Notes: a model not told the origin generated them from the letters alone. 64,000 nt of DNA from DASQDN01 sp963833675 (GCA_963833675.1 CAWHYW010000031.1:1-64000); one strand, 5' to 3'. Shown: positions 1 through 10,205, numbered from the stretch's first letter. A program made the numbers and translations.

Positions 1-832
1 ACGTGCATGTTCGGAAAGCTATCCAGCGATCTCGCCACATGCCCTAAGTTCTCAGCGTAATTGCCGACATGCAAGGCAACGAATTGTGTTTCGGATGTCG
101 CGCAAAGACACGGTCCCGGGCTGCGAGAAGCTCTTCATTGCTGGGGAAATCTTTGCCGTGGAAGGACCAGTCCGGAGTTTATTCAGTTCTTCAATCGCTC
201 ATTGAACCGATCTATCGGCAGAAAGAACGCTGCCGGATCGGAGACATAATTGCAGACTGGTATGAACGAGATCCACAAGTCTCCCCACATCGGGTCAAAT
301 CGTGGATCATCAATGCGAAGAAGTTTCCCGGCGGCATCTCTGTGAACCAGGCCAAAGACTCTTCAGAATCTTAAGACCCCTTGCGCCGGCGGCATGCGCA
401 TCTCGAATCGCGTCCGCCTGGATTGAAGAATGAACCCATTCGTTTACGCGGCTGTAGCTTGGCTGGGTGAACGTAAGGAATCGCCCGGAATGGCGGCGGT
501 CCAACGCGTCAACGCAAACTTTTAAACCTGGCCCCACTCCACCGGTAAGATTTCACCATCGTTTGGATATTGCGGCGATCCATCACGGCAAGGAGTTCTT
601 CGGCTGTCGCATTGAGAACGAACTTCTCGCCGGATTTGTCGGTCCATGTCAGGTGGGAATGGATATCAATAAGCGGGTGGCGGGAGCGCTCTACAACATG
701 CTCGGGAACCACCAGCATGCTTTTAGGTTCGTACTGCTGAATGGAGAGAGGCGTTCCCGCATGTTGCTGGCTATGGAGGACCGGCGCGGTCACACCAAGC
801 CCGGCCAGCAAACTACGCCTGCTGATTCGCAT
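1..832 (-). pseudogene. TIM-barrel amidohydrolase (Amidohydro_2-like), frameshifted and cut by the window edge
   Basis: The reading starts at 832 with a twin-arginine-like leader (SRRSLLAG) and a metal-binding HxH motif (DIHSHLTW). It continues in other frames with DALDRRHSGRFLTF, then AAGKLLRIDDPRFDPMW, then DWSFHGKDFPSNEELLAARD, then FVALHVGNYAENLGHVARS. Joined, these give one continuous metal-dependent hydrolase of the family that reads 'P.DIHSH...ADAIRDAHAAGARGLKILK'. At least four frame changes interrupt it, and the C-terminus lies outside the window. It is divergent from the ABC importer at 958, across about 125 bases, so both may belong to one catabolic locus that also includes the amidase at 5615. 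The substrate is unknown. It is either a true pseudogene or a gene damaged by consensus errors. Confidence 0.7.
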
Positions 833-957
833 GTGAAGTTATCTTACCCGACGCGCCGCGGGCGGCAGGAGATGCATCGGAATGCGCCGAATCTTGATTG
901 AAATGCGATGGGAACTGTGACAAACTTCATAATTCTTGTCGACACTGGAAATAACAA

Positions 958-1779
958 ATGACGGATGTCGCCTATTCGATCAGGCTGGAGAAAGTAACAC
1001 AGCGCTTCGCCGCCCGGAATAGACCTTCTTACGTCGCTGTGAAGGATATTTCATTCAATGTACCAGCAGGCTCCTTTCTCGCGATTGTTGGGCCCAGCGG
1101 TTGTGGCAAGTCGACCCTGCTGAATGCGATTGCCGGCCTGATGCCTCCTGCTGAGGGCGCCATCCAAGTATTCGATACGCCCCTTACTGGATTGAATCGG
1201 CGTGCCGCGTACATGTTTCAGCAAGATGCGTTGCTGCCCTGGAAGACTGTTCTCGAGAACGTCATGCTCGGGCTCACTTTCCGTGATTTCGATCGAAAGA
1301 CAGCGGAAAGCAGGGCGCGAGACTGGATTGAGCGCGTAGGGTTGGCTGGATTTGCCGATGCTTTCCCGTACCAGCTCAGCGGTGGCATGCGCAAGCGTGT
1401 CGCGATGGCGCAGTGCTGGATCGTTGAGCCCGATATCCTCCTGATGGACGAACCTTTCAGCGCCCTCGACATTCATACAAGACAGAAAATGGAGAGCGAG
1501 TTGCTTCAACTCTGGTCGGAAACAAAACAAACGATCATATTTGTCACGCACGATCTGGAGGAGGCAATCGCCTTATCGGATGACGTAGCCGTGTTGTCGG
1601 CCGGCCCTGCAAGTCAATTGATCGGTATATATCCAGTCCGTCTTTCCCGCCCTCGAGATGTGATGAACCTCCGAACCGATGCCGAATTTGCACAGCTGTA
1701 TACGAAGGTCTGGGCAGATCTGCGGGTAGAAGTATTGAAAAGCCAGGAGCAACAACATGAACCCGTCGCGACCGTCTAA
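958..1779 (+). CDS. ABC transporter ATP-binding protein, NitT/TauT (SsuB-like) family
   Basis: This cytoplasmic ATPase energises the importer encoded by the next genes. The 273 residues carry Walker A (GPSGCGKST, 45-53), a Q-loop (MFQQD, near 87-91), the signature LSGGM (140-144), Walker B (ILLMDEP, 160-166), the D-loop SALD and the switch histidine in FVTHD (H198). Length and motifs fit the family that imports taurine, sulfonates, nitrate or pyrimidine precursors. The 3' end overlaps the permease start by 23 bases, indicating translational coupling. The substrate cannot be read from the ATPase. Confidence 0.93.
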   Translation: MTDVAYSIRLEKVTQRFAARNRPSYVAVKDISFNVPAGSFLAIVGPSGCGKSTLLNAIAGLMPPAEGAIQVFDTPLTGLNRRAAYMFQQDALLPWKTVLENVMLGLTFRDFDRKTAESRARDWIERVGLAGFADAFPYQLSGGMRKRVAMAQCWIVEPDILLMDEPFSALDIHTRQKMESELLQLWSETKQTIIFVTHDLEEAIALSDDVAVLSAGPASQLIGIYPVRLSRPRDVMNLRTDAEFAQLYTKVWADLRVEVLKSQEQQHEPVATV

Positions 1780-2563
1780 GATGGCGATCCCGATGTGGGT
1801 CTGGCAGTTCTTGCTCGGCGCTTCGGTCCTTGCATTGTGGCAGTGGCTGACGACCGCAGGTATGTTGGACAAGTTCTTCTTCAGCCGTCCTGTAGACATC
1901 GCCAAGAGAATTTGGGAATGGATTTTGAACGGCTCAGTGTGGCCTCACTTGGCTACGACGCTGAGCGAGGCGGTGCTGGCCTTTCTGATAGGCGTATGTG
2001 CCGGTATTTTGTTGGGTTTTCTTCTAGCCCGCTCGCCGTTTTTATCAAGTCTCTTGAGTCCTTACATCCGGATCTTCAATGCTCTGCCGAGAGTCGTCCT
2101 CGCACCAATATTCCTTTTATGGTTCGGCCTGGGAATCTGGAGCAAGGTGGCTCTGGGCGTTACGGTGGTGTTCTTTATCGTGTTCTTCAACACTTATCAG
2201 GGTGTTCGCGATGTAGATGTGGTTCAACTGAATAACGCTCGCATGCTTGGCGCCAGTGAACGGCAATTGATTCGCCATGTTCTGATTCCCAGTGCGCTGA
2301 GCTGGATATTTTCGAGTCTTCATATCAGTATCGGGTTCGCAATTATTGCGGTGGTTGTCGGAGAGTACTTAGGTTCTTCGCGGGGAGTCGGTTACCTTAT
2401 TTCCCAGGCGGAAGGCGTCTTCGACACTACTGGCGTGTTCGCGGGCATGGTGGTTCTTAGTAGTGTCGTGCTGGTTGTTGGAGCAGTTGTTGACCGCTTG
2501 GAACGCTATCTGTTGCGCTGGAAATTGGAGAGAACTGACACACAGGGACGGCAGCTTGCATGA
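1757..2563 (+). CDS. ABC transporter permease, NitT/TauT (SsuC-like) family
   Basis: This is a 268-residue inner-membrane permease with about six hydrophobic segments, the first near residues 12-30. The cytoplasmic EAA-type loop is recognisable in the region NNARMLGASERQLIRHVLIP, the conserved contact point for the ATPase. It starts inside the ATPase gene and its stop overlaps the ATG of the first binding lipoprotein (ATGA at 2560). One permease and one ATPase appear to serve three binding proteins. It pairs with the ATPase at 958; no second permease is present. Confidence 0.93.
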   Translation: MNPSRPSKMAIPMWVWQFLLGASVLALWQWLTTAGMLDKFFFSRPVDIAKRIWEWILNGSVWPHLATTLSEAVLAFLIGVCAGILLGFLLARSPFLSSLLSPYIRIFNALPRVVLAPIFLLWFGLGIWSKVALGVTVVFFIVFFNTYQGVRDVDVVQLNNARMLGASERQLIRHVLIPSALSWIFSSLHISIGFAIIAVVVGEYLGSSRGVGYLISQAEGVFDTTGVFAGMVVLSSVVLVVGAVVDRLERYLLRWKLERTDTQGRQLA

Positions 2564-3582
2564 AGGAAAGCGTTCGTGCAATAAGCCTTTACACGCTGCC
2601 GGTTATCCTTCTGGCTGGGTGCACTTCAAAGTCCTCGGAGCAGGAACGTGTAAAGCTCCTGGTTACCGGCACTGCCAATTTGATGAGCAATCTTCCTCAT
2701 GTGATCGCCCAGCAACTTGATTTGTACCGGAAGTCCGGCGTGGATGTAGAGGTCGAGATCGCCGGAGGAGGTACCCACGCCGTACAGGCGCTCTTAGGTG
2801 GAAACTGCGAGGTAGTTCTAGGATTTCTGGATCACCCGATGCGGATGTTCAGCCAAGGCCGGAAGCTCCGGGCCTTCGCGGCGCTGACGCGGTATTCTGC
2901 CAATGTCGTTATCGTATCTCCCGCAGCGCAGAAGCCGATCCGGCAGATTCAAGACTTGCGAGGAACAAAGGTCGGCGTATCGGACCTGGGCTCCCAGAAT
3001 CACCACTTCATAAACCGATTGCTGGTCCGTAATGGACTCTCACCCGCGGACATCACTGCGATTGCTGTTGGTTCTCAGGCTAGCGCCGTCGCCGCTCTGG
3101 AGCGGGGCAGGATTGATGCCTGGAGCGGTTTCGATCCGGCCGTGACTGCCATGATAAGTCGCTTCCCCGGAACGATTGTGCTGGCAGACACTCGGACGGA
3201 GAAGGGTTTGGAGGAGGCATTTGGTGTTTCACAATACCCGGGCTCGACCTTATACACGACAAACGCTTGGCTTGCCCAGAACCCCGAAAGAGCGAAGAAG
3301 CTCGCGCAGGCAATGGTAGCGGCGCTGCGATGGATCCAGGAGCATACGCCGGAGGAAATCACCGCCATTGTTCCACCGGAGGTGAAAGGTCCGGATGCGC
3401 AACTATACCTGCAAGCCGTCAGGAACAACCGGACAATATTTTCTCCTGACGGGGTAATTAGTCCAGAGGGTGCGCAAGCCACTTTCGATTCTCTGAAAAG
3501 TACTGCCGCTAATCCCGACAGCTATCGTTTTGATCCTGGCCAGGCTTACACGAATGCGTTTGTTGGGGGACGAGGCAGATGA
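2560..3582 (+). CDS. NMT1/THI5-like substrate-binding lipoprotein 1
   Basis: This is a 340-residue periplasmic binding protein anchored as a lipoprotein. The N-terminal signal ends in the lipobox LAGC near residue 21. The body has the NMT1/SsuA-like pattern: an ALLGGNCEVVLGF segment, a DLRGTKVGVSDLGS hinge motif and an AALERGRIDAWSGFDP ligand-lobe segment. The C-terminus ends in AYTNAF, a motif shared in variant form by the two following paralogues. It is coupled to the permease by ATGA and to the next gene by a 4-base overlap. The ligand is unknown; the family binds sulfonates, nitrate, pyrimidine precursors and others. Confidence 0.9.
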   Translation: MKESVRAISLYTLPVILLAGCTSKSSEQERVKLLVTGTANLMSNLPHVIAQQLDLYRKSGVDVEVEIAGGGTHAVQALLGGNCEVVLGFLDHPMRMFSQGRKLRAFAALTRYSANVVIVSPAAQKPIRQIQDLRGTKVGVSDLGSQNHHFINRLLVRNGLSPADITAIAVGSQASAVAALERGRIDAWSGFDPAVTAMISRFPGTIVLADTRTEKGLEEAFGVSQYPGSTLYTTNAWLAQNPERAKKLAQAMVAALRWIQEHTPEEITAIVPPEVKGPDAQLYLQAVRNNRTIFSPDGVISPEGAQATFDSLKSTAANPDSYRFDPGQAYTNAFVGGRGR

Positions 3583-4580
3583 TCGACGGCGTTGGCGCGC
3601 TCGCGATCATTACTGTCCTTGTTGCAACTGTAACGGGCTGCGGCTCGGGTGATCGCTACAGACAACAGCCCGTTCGGATCGCCGTCACGCGCGGATCGTA
3701 TGTGAATCTGCCCATCTACGTTGCAAGTTCGACGGGATGTTTTCAGAAGCAGGGAGTAGTAGCGCACGTTGAGGAAATGGACGGCGCATCGAAGTCGATG
3801 CAGGCTCTTCTCGGCGGTAGCATCGATGTTGCCTCCGCCGGCTATATCTCTTTACTCGATCTGATGAGTCAACAACGTCCACTTCGGGGATTCGTATTGA
3901 TGCAGCGGCTCCCAGGTTTCGCCGCGATGGTTTCACCACGAGCGTCCCGGCCGGTACGCGCTATAGAAGATCTCAAAGGCATGAGCATCGGCGTAGCCTC
4001 AATTGGTAACGATTACCATCGACTGCTGAACTATGTTTTGCAGCAGCACGGCATAAGCCCCACGGATGTCAATGTGATCGGGGTCGGTCCTGCCATGACC
4101 CATGCATCGGCAGTGGAACGGGGAGTCGTTGATGTCGGACTGGCCTCAGGCTTGACGATTCAGTATTTGCAGAGGCATCATCCGTCGATCCGAATTCTAT
4201 TTGACACACTCACGCCCGAGTCGACGAAGGCAAGTCTTGGATTCGAGGAAGTGCCGCTTACATTGCTTTGCGCACGCGAGAATTGGCTACGCACAAATGC
4301 GGCTCTTGCGCGGCGACTCGCGGCCGCGACTCGGTGCGCCCTCTCCTGGACTCACGATCATACGCCTCAACAGATCCGCGATATCCTTCCCGCCTCGTGC
4401 CGTTCGCCTGATGCGGAAGCCGATTTTGACGCCATCGCGTCTACACAGCGCATGCTATCGGTCGATGGCCGGATGACGCACGAATCTCACGAGGCAGCCG
4501 CCCGGATTTGGAGTGCGTTGGGTCATACGAAGTCTGAAGTTCCTGAGGCCTACACGAATGAATATCTTGAAGCTCAGTAG
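3579..4580 (+). CDS. NMT1/THI5-like substrate-binding lipoprotein 2
   Basis: This is the second of three tandem paralogues, 333 residues long, with a lipoprotein signal ending at TGC (VTGCGS). It keeps the layout of the first: QALLGGSIDVASAGY, then DLKGMSIGVASIG, then SAVERGVVDVGLASG, and a C-terminal AYTNEYL. The conserved lobe-one segments match its neighbours better than the ligand-lobe segments do, which suggests duplication followed by divergence of specificity. It overlaps the third paralogue, whose likely ATG is at 4558 inside this gene. Confidence 0.88.
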   Translation: MIDGVGALAIITVLVATVTGCGSGDRYRQQPVRIAVTRGSYVNLPIYVASSTGCFQKQGVVAHVEEMDGASKSMQALLGGSIDVASAGYISLLDLMSQQRPLRGFVLMQRLPGFAAMVSPRASRPVRAIEDLKGMSIGVASIGNDYHRLLNYVLQQHGISPTDVNVIGVGPAMTHASAVERGVVDVGLASGLTIQYLQRHHPSIRILFDTLTPESTKASLGFEEVPLTLLCARENWLRTNAALARRLAAATRCALSWTHDHTPQQIRDILPASCRSPDAEADFDAIASTQRMLSVDGRMTHESHEAAARIWSALGHTKSEVPEAYTNEYLEAQ

Positions 4581-5574
4581 GCTGTTTCTTGCGCTGATCG
4601 CGAGCTTGAGTCTGGGCTGCCGTACAACTCATCCTTCCTCCGACGGCCGGATTTCGCTCGTTGTTGCCGGGCGGGGAAATCTCGTGTATGCGCCTGTCAC
4701 TCTTGCCGAGAACTTAGGATACTATCGAGCCGAAAATCTGAACGTGGTTCTTTCGGACACCACTGGAGGCAGCAAAGCACTACAGGCGCTGCTCGGCGGT
4801 AGCGCGGATGTGGTGTGCGGCTTCTACGATCACACCATCCAGATGGCTGCGGAAGGTCAGGACCTGACAGCCTTCGTCTTATTGTCGACCAGCTACGCCG
4901 AGGCGATCGTGGTCTCGCCTAAGGCTGCACACAAGATCGGGAGGCTCGAAGATCTGAAGGGAACGAACATCGGTGTGACTGCTCCGGGTTCCTCCACTCA
5001 CTTTTTCCTCAACTACGTACTTGGGCAACACGGTGTGTCCTCCACTGAGTTCAGCGTCATCGGCACGGGCACCGGCTCCTCCCGAATCACAGCGCTGGAG
5101 CAGGGGAAAGTTGATGCTGGCGTGCTATTGGAGCCCTCAATCTCCTATCTGGCGCTTCGCAATCCCGGTCTCAAGATATTCGCGGACACGCGAACTCCGG
5201 AGGGCTCGCGGGAAGTTCTCGGATCCGCTATTTATCCGACGGCCGTGCTTTACAGCACAGAGCGATGGCTGAAGCAGAATCCCAAATTGGCGCAAGGGTT
5301 GGCACAAGCCATAGTAAAAACGCTACGGTGGATCGACGGACATTCCCCCGAGGATTTCGTCCAGGCGATTCCAACGGAACTCAAAGGTGAAGATCCGGTA
5401 GCTTACCTGGAAGCAGCTCGGCGAACGAAGAGCATCTTTTCTCGCGACGGTGTTTTCCCTCACGCGGGCACCGAAGCCGTCCTGAAAATGATGAAGGCTA
5501 CGCACGAGAAGGTTCGTGAATCGAATGTCGATCTAGCCGGCACCTACACAAATCGCTTTCTGACTTCTCCCTAG
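4558..5574 (+). CDS. NMT1/THI5-like substrate-binding lipoprotein 3
   Basis: An in-frame ATG exists at 4513, but the ATG at 4558 gives a standard lipoprotein signal (MNILKLSRLFLALIASL, lipobox LGC), so I chose 4558. The mature protein repeats the family pattern: QALLGGSADVVCGFYDH, DLKGTNIGVTAPGS, ITALEQGKVDAGVLLEP and a C-terminal TYTNRFL. It resembles lipoprotein 1 more than lipoprotein 2 by eye; for example, both keep the TRTxEG...YPxxxLY block. It closes the importer part of the operon, 40 bases before the amidase. Confidence 0.88.
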   Translation: MNILKLSRLFLALIASLSLGCRTTHPSSDGRISLVVAGRGNLVYAPVTLAENLGYYRAENLNVVLSDTTGGSKALQALLGGSADVVCGFYDHTIQMAAEGQDLTAFVLLSTSYAEAIVVSPKAAHKIGRLEDLKGTNIGVTAPGSSTHFFLNYVLGQHGVSSTEFSVIGTGTGSSRITALEQGKVDAGVLLEPSISYLALRNPGLKIFADTRTPEGSREVLGSAIYPTAVLYSTERWLKQNPKLAQGLAQAIVKTLRWIDGHSPEDFVQAIPTELKGEDPVAYLEAARRTKSIFSRDGVFPHAGTEAVLKMMKATHEKVRESNVDLAGTYTNRFLTSP

Positions 5575-5587
5575 CATCCCCCTTGCA

Positions 5588-5602
5588 CGTAGTTAAACTA
5601 CG
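5588..5602. other. Small inverted repeat between lipoprotein 3 and the amidase
   Basis: A perfect 6-base inverted repeat, CGTAGT-TAA-ACTACG, lies 13 bases after the lipoprotein stop and just ahead of a GGAGCGAG ribosome-binding site for the amidase. It has no following T-run, so it is not a classic terminator. It could be a weak RNA hairpin or an operator half-site pair. Confidence 0.3.
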
Positions 5603-5614
5603 AATGGAGCGAGT

Positions 5615-7117
5615 ATGACTCTGAACCGCCGACAGTTGTTGAGCTCTGCCTTAATGGCTACTACAGTGGATGGCATGAGCCAAGAAGCGCCGGCCGCCAC
5701 CCAACCATCATCGCTTTGCTTCGAATCCGCCAAATCGCTGGCCAGCATGATTCGAAAGAAAAACGTGTCCGCGCGTGAGGTATTGGACGCGCATCTGAAA
5801 CAGATCGAGCGTGTCAACCCAAAGGTCAATGCGATCGTGACGTTAGTTCCGGAACAGGCGCTGGCAACGGCGAAGCTGTGCGACGAAGCCGCGGCGAAGG
5901 GTCGATTTCTTGGGCCGTTACATGGTCTTCCAGTGGCGCACAAAGATTTGCACGATACGAAAGGTATTCGCACGACTTATGGTTCCCCGATTTTCAAGGA
6001 TCACGTACCCGGCGCGGATACATTAATCGTCCATCGGATCAGAGAGGCTGGCGCGGTTACCCTAGGTAAGACGAATACGCCCGAATTCGGCGCAGGATCA
6101 CAAACCTTCAATCCGGTCTTCGGGGCTACCAAGAACCCCTACGACCTGTCAAAGACCTGTGGCGGTTCGAGTGGCGGCGCGGCAGTTGCCCTCGCTTGCG
6201 GAATGATACCGATAGCCGATGGTAGTGATACTGGCGGATCTCTGCGGAACCCTGCAAGTTTCTGCAGCGTGGTCGGATTTCGTACGTCTCCCGGACGTGT
6301 GCCGCGAGTTCCGACAAACTCGGCGTGGAGTACGATCAGTATCGTTGGACCGATGGCACGCAATGTTGCCGATTGCGCGTTCTTTCTGAGCGCGATTGCC
6401 GGTCGGGACGAGCGTGCGCCACTATCCATTCATGAAGAGGGCGGCCGGTTTGCGAAGCCGTTGGGGCGCGATTTCAAAGGCGTACGGGTGGCATGGTTCC
6501 GAGATCTGGGCGGCCTTGCTTTCGATCGCCGAACTCGCGCGGTAATGGATGCGCAAAGAAAGGTCTTCGAATCGCTTGGCTGCACTGTAGAGCAAGCGGA
6601 GCCGGACTTCAGCGGCGCCGATGAGGCATTCCGTGTTGCGCGAGCGTTGAGCTTTCACCAGCAACATTCCGCCATAGTGGCGCGGCACCGATCGCAGATC
6701 AAGGCGACAGTCTTGGAAGAAGTCGATTTGGGGGCCAGGCTTACCGGCCCTGAAATCACAAAAGCGGAAACGCTGCGCTCGGCCTTGTATCAGCGGGTCG
6801 GAGAATTCTTCAGCAAGTATGAATTCTTTGTCCTGCCGTCGACGCAAGTGCCCCCATTCGATGTCAACCAGCAATATGTGACAGAAATTGAGGGGCAGAG
6901 GATGGGCAACTACATTGACTGGATGAGATCGTGCTATTACATTTCCATTCTTCATAATCCGGCAATCTCGGTTCCGGGAGGCTTCACATCCGATCAACTT
7001 CCCGTAGGAGTGCAGATTGTCGGAAGACACCATGATGATTGGGGAGTCCTCCAGATGGCTCACGCATTCGAGGAGGCGGCAGGTGTTCGAAAAGTTCCGC
7101 CGGTAGCGTTGTCGTAG
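5615..7117 (+). CDS. Amidase (amidase signature family), probably exported
   Basis: This 500-residue amidase-signature hydrolase has the full Ser-cisSer-Lys machinery: K110 in VAHKD, cis-Ser S185 in GGSSGG and nucleophile S209 in DTGGSLRNPA, with the usual 24-residue spacing between the serines. The C-terminal PVGVQIVGRHHDDW block is typical. The N-terminus (NRRQLLSSALMATT) resembles a Tat or Sec leader, so it may act outside the cytoplasm. It follows the importer genes on the same strand and probably shares their transcript, suggesting that the imported compound is an amide or an amide product. The exact substrate is unknown. A GatA role is unlikely because gatB and gatC are absent. Confidence 0.9.
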   Translation: MTLNRRQLLSSALMATTVDGMSQEAPAATQPSSLCFESAKSLASMIRKKNVSAREVLDAHLKQIERVNPKVNAIVTLVPEQALATAKLCDEAAAKGRFLGPLHGLPVAHKDLHDTKGIRTTYGSPIFKDHVPGADTLIVHRIREAGAVTLGKTNTPEFGAGSQTFNPVFGATKNPYDLSKTCGGSSGGAAVALACGMIPIADGSDTGGSLRNPASFCSVVGFRTSPGRVPRVPTNSAWSTISIVGPMARNVADCAFFLSAIAGRDERAPLSIHEEGGRFAKPLGRDFKGVRVAWFRDLGGLAFDRRTRAVMDAQRKVFESLGCTVEQAEPDFSGADEAFRVARALSFHQQHSAIVARHRSQIKATVLEEVDLGARLTGPEITKAETLRSALYQRVGEFFSKYEFFVLPSTQVPPFDVNQQYVTEIEGQRMGNYIDWMRSCYYISILHNPAISVPGGFTSDQLPVGVQIVGRHHDDWGVLQMAHAFEEAAGVRKVPPVALS

Positions 7118-7126
7118 GAGGGATGG

Positions 7127-8966
7127 ATGTTGATTCGAAGGCCCATTCTGTCGTTTGTTGCCGCCCTGGTGATTCTTTGTGGCGGTTTGTCGGTTGCTTC
7201 GGCGAAACGCGTCGAGCGCACTCAGGCGCAGCACTATCTTGAGCACGTCAAATATCTTGCGGGACCGGAACTGCAAGGGCGAGGCGCAGGGACGCCCGGT
7301 CTGGAGCGCGCAGCGAAGTACATCGCCGATCAATTCCGAGAGTTCGGGCTCCGTCCCGCTGGGGATTCCGGAACGTACCTGCAGCCGTTCCAAGTGACCG
7401 TGACCGCGAAGCCCGGCAAGGACAATCAGCTTTCGCTCACTAACTACAGCGGCTCGCGAAGTCTCTTAATGGAGTCCGACTACGTTCCCTTGAGTTTTTC
7501 CTCAAACGGGTCCGCTACCGGCCCGGTTGTTTTCGCAGGTTACGGTATCACTGCCTCGGAATTTCACTACGACGATTACGCGAAGCTCGATGTGAAGGAC
7601 AAGATCGTGCTCGTGCTTCGATACGAGCCGTCGTATTTCCGTGAAGGGACGCAGGGGAAGGAGAAGACATATACTCACCACTCGCATCTTGTATCGAAAG
7701 CCATAAACGCGCGGAATCACGGCGCGAAGGCTTTAATCCTTGTGAACGGCGAACTCGATGAAAAACACGAGGACAAGCTGATCAAGTTCGGCACGGTCTC
7801 CGGACCCGAAAACGCAGGCATTTTGATGCTGCAGGTGAAGAATGGGGTCGCAAACGAATGGCTGAAACCTTCGGCAAAGATGCTGGCCGGCCTGCGATCT
7901 GCGATCAACGAAAAGCGCGAGCCCCAGTCCTTCGAGTTGCCTAAAGCGGTGCGGCTGAACGTCCGAGTGGATATCGAGCGCGAGCACGCAACAGTGAACA
8001 ATGTTGCTGGATATTTGCCTGGAAAGAGTAAAGAGTACGTCATCATCGGAGCCCATTACGATCATCTTGGGTTTGGGAATGAGAGTTCGCTCGCTCCTTC
8101 CCAGATAGGCACTGTACATCCCGGCGCAGACGATAACGCCTCCGGCACTGCGGCAGTACTGGAATTGGCCCGGCTATTCTCCGAAAGAAAAGAACAACCG
8201 AAGCGGGGGATTCTATTCATGACGTTTGCCGGAGAAGAGATTGGGCTGCTCGGCTCTTCACAATGGGTGAATCATCCCACCTTGCCCCTTCAGGATGCGG
8301 TCGCCATGATCAATATGGACATGATCGGGCGCGTGAACGGTACAAAGCTTTATATCGGCGGAACAGGTACGGGATCCACATTCGAGCCCTTGTTGAAGCG
8401 CATCACCGGCGACTACGACTTTAAAATCGATTATTCGCCAGGATGGATACAGCGCGAGCGATCATACTTCGTTCGCATCGAAGTCGATTCCGGTATTGTT
8501 CTTCTTCTCGGGGTTGCATGGCGACTATCACAAACCGAGCGACACGTGGGACAAGATTAGCGCGACCAGGGCGGCGGAAGTAGTCGACCTGGTTTACGAT
8601 GTTGCGACGCAACTTGTTGCGGACGAGAGCCGGCCACAATTTAAGAAGGTCGAAACCGGACCTCATAGCGGCGCCGTCCCTGGCGGTTCGGGCGGAGGCT
8701 ACGGTCCGTATTTCGGTTCGATTCCGGATTTTGCGCCGATTGAAAAAGGAGTCAAGTTCTCCGATGTGCGGCCTGGATCACCCGCTGCTAAGGCGGGACT
8801 TCAAGCCGGCGATATTCTGATCGGATTCGGCGACAAGCCGATCAACAATCTTTACGATTTCACGTTTGCGCTGCGATCGAGCAAGGTCGGCGATGTTGTA
8901 CCTGTGAAATTCCTTCGCGATGGGAAGGAGAAAACCGCCAACGTGACCTTGACGCCGAGGCCGTAG
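7127..8966 (+). CDS. Exported M28-family zinc aminopeptidase with PA and C-terminal PDZ domains (one frameshift)
   Basis: The order is signal peptide (1-26), an M28 leader region, a PA-like insert (VVFAGYGITASEFHYDDYA), the M28 catalytic domain and a C-terminal PDZ domain (FSDVRPGSPAAKAGLQAGD). Zinc ligands are visible in GAHYDHLG, GADDNASG, AGEEIGLLGS and NMDMIGR. The last one, SDHTSF, is readable only after a frame change near 8443, where one extra base splits the gene. The rejoined protein is about 612 residues. It should trim peptides in the periplasm. The start at 7127 follows a GGAGGG ribosome-binding site. Confidence 0.85.
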
Positions 8967-8977
8967 CGCGTCGGAAG

Positions 8978-10012
8978 TTATCGCTTCCAGTCCGCCACGA
9001 AAATATTGAACTCGTAAGGCGATTTCGCGTTCCAACTCGACGTAAAGACGAGCTGCTTTCCGTCAGGTGAAAACTCCGGGAACGAGGTAAACCCGCCAAA
9101 TGACGTCACCTGCTGGAGGTTTGAGCCGTCCACATCGATGAGAAACAATTCGAAATCTCTGCTGTCGCACTTATTTTTGTTGGATGAGAAAATAATGCGC
9201 TTGCCATCAGGAGTGAATTGCGGCGCAAAGCTTGCGCATCCAAAATTCGTGATCTGTCTTGCGTCTGAACCGTCCGCGTTCGCTACGAACAACTCCATCT
9301 TCATCGGGGCGGTCAGGTTATCAGCCAAAAGCTGTTTGTATTTCTCGAGATCCGGCCCGGGTTGAGGATGATGCGCTCGCCACACGATCCTGCGTCCGTC
9401 TCGTGAAAAAACAGCGCCTCCGTCATAACCGGTGAACTTCGTAATCTGTTTCTTATGGCTGCCGTCCAAGTCGGCGGTCCAGAGATCAAGGTCGCCTGAC
9501 GCCTTGGAAGTATAAATGATTTTCTTGCCCTTCCATTGAACGGTAGCCTCGGCATCATAACCGGGAGCATCCGTTAGTTTTCGCACGATTTTTCCCTCCA
9601 AATCGGCAACGTATATCTCGTAGGCGGGATGCACTGCCCACACGTAGCCTTTGGAGCGATCGGGCCGGGCTGGACATGCCTCGGCCTCAGCATAGGTGGA
9701 GGCATAAAGAACGTGCTTGCCGTCGGGCAGAAAGTATCCACAAGTAGTAACACCGCGGCCGTTCGATATCCTCTTCGACTGGCTGCCGTCCGAGTTCATC
9801 ACGTAAATCTGATCGCATTTCACGTCGTCACGCGTCGATTGAAAGACCAGACGCTTGCCATCCGGAGACCAATAAGCCTCTGCATTCTGGCCGCCGTGCG
9901 TGAGTTGCCGGACGTTCGCAACCCGTTTGGATTCCTGCGCCGGTAAATACGCGAATTGAGCCAATATGATTAAGGCCGCGATCCCGAAGCTGCGTCCTAT
10001 AAGCGTAGACAT
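8978..10012 (-). CDS. Exported TolB-like WD40/PD40 beta-propeller protein
   Basis: This 344-residue protein has a signal peptide (AALIILAQFAYLPAQES). It has about six PD40-type repeats with the signature SPDGKRLVFQST or TPDGKRIIFSSN, the same blade motif as TolB. There is no recognisable catalytic domain. It is convergent with the M28 peptidase (11 bases apart) and downstream of glgC on the same strand. Likely roles are periplasmic binding or scaffolding. A true TolB is unlikely because the Tol-Pal genes are absent and the TolB N-terminal domain is missing. Confidence 0.85.
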   Translation of the reverse strand: MSTLIGRSFGIAALIILAQFAYLPAQESKRVANVRQLTHGGQNAEAYWSPDGKRLVFQSTRDDVKCDQIYVMNSDGSQSKRISNGRGVTTCGYFLPDGKHVLYASTYAEAEACPARPDRSKGYVWAVHPAYEIYVADLEGKIVRKLTDAPGYDAEATVQWKGKKIIYTSKASGDLDLWTADLDGSHKKQITKFTGYDGGAVFSRDGRRIVWRAHHPQPGPDLEKYKQLLADNLTAPMKMELFVANADGSDARQITNFGCASFAPQFTPDGKRIIFSSNKNKCDSRDFELFLIDVDGSNLQQVTSFGGFTSFPEFSPDGKQLVFTSSWNAKSPYEFNIFVADWKR

Positions 10013-10205
10013 ATAACCTTAACCTTACCGCGACAACCAGCTTTACTGGTCGTCGAATTCGCGTGCATGCCCATCCGCAAGCCATCGTGTGCTAAGCAGA
10101 CCAGCAATGCGGCCGAAGGTGTTGTAATCTACGATCCGAAGCCGCCGAATCAAGGAGTCGGGTACCGACTTAGTGAGCTCGTTGCTAGCGCATTACGGAA
10201 TCGAT

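Noticed and set aside
6422..7393. 323-residue frame on the minus strand opposite the amidase
   Set aside because: It has no family motif, runs antiparallel to a clear amidase with complete catalytic residues, and extends into the M28 gene; it is a shadow of codon bias.
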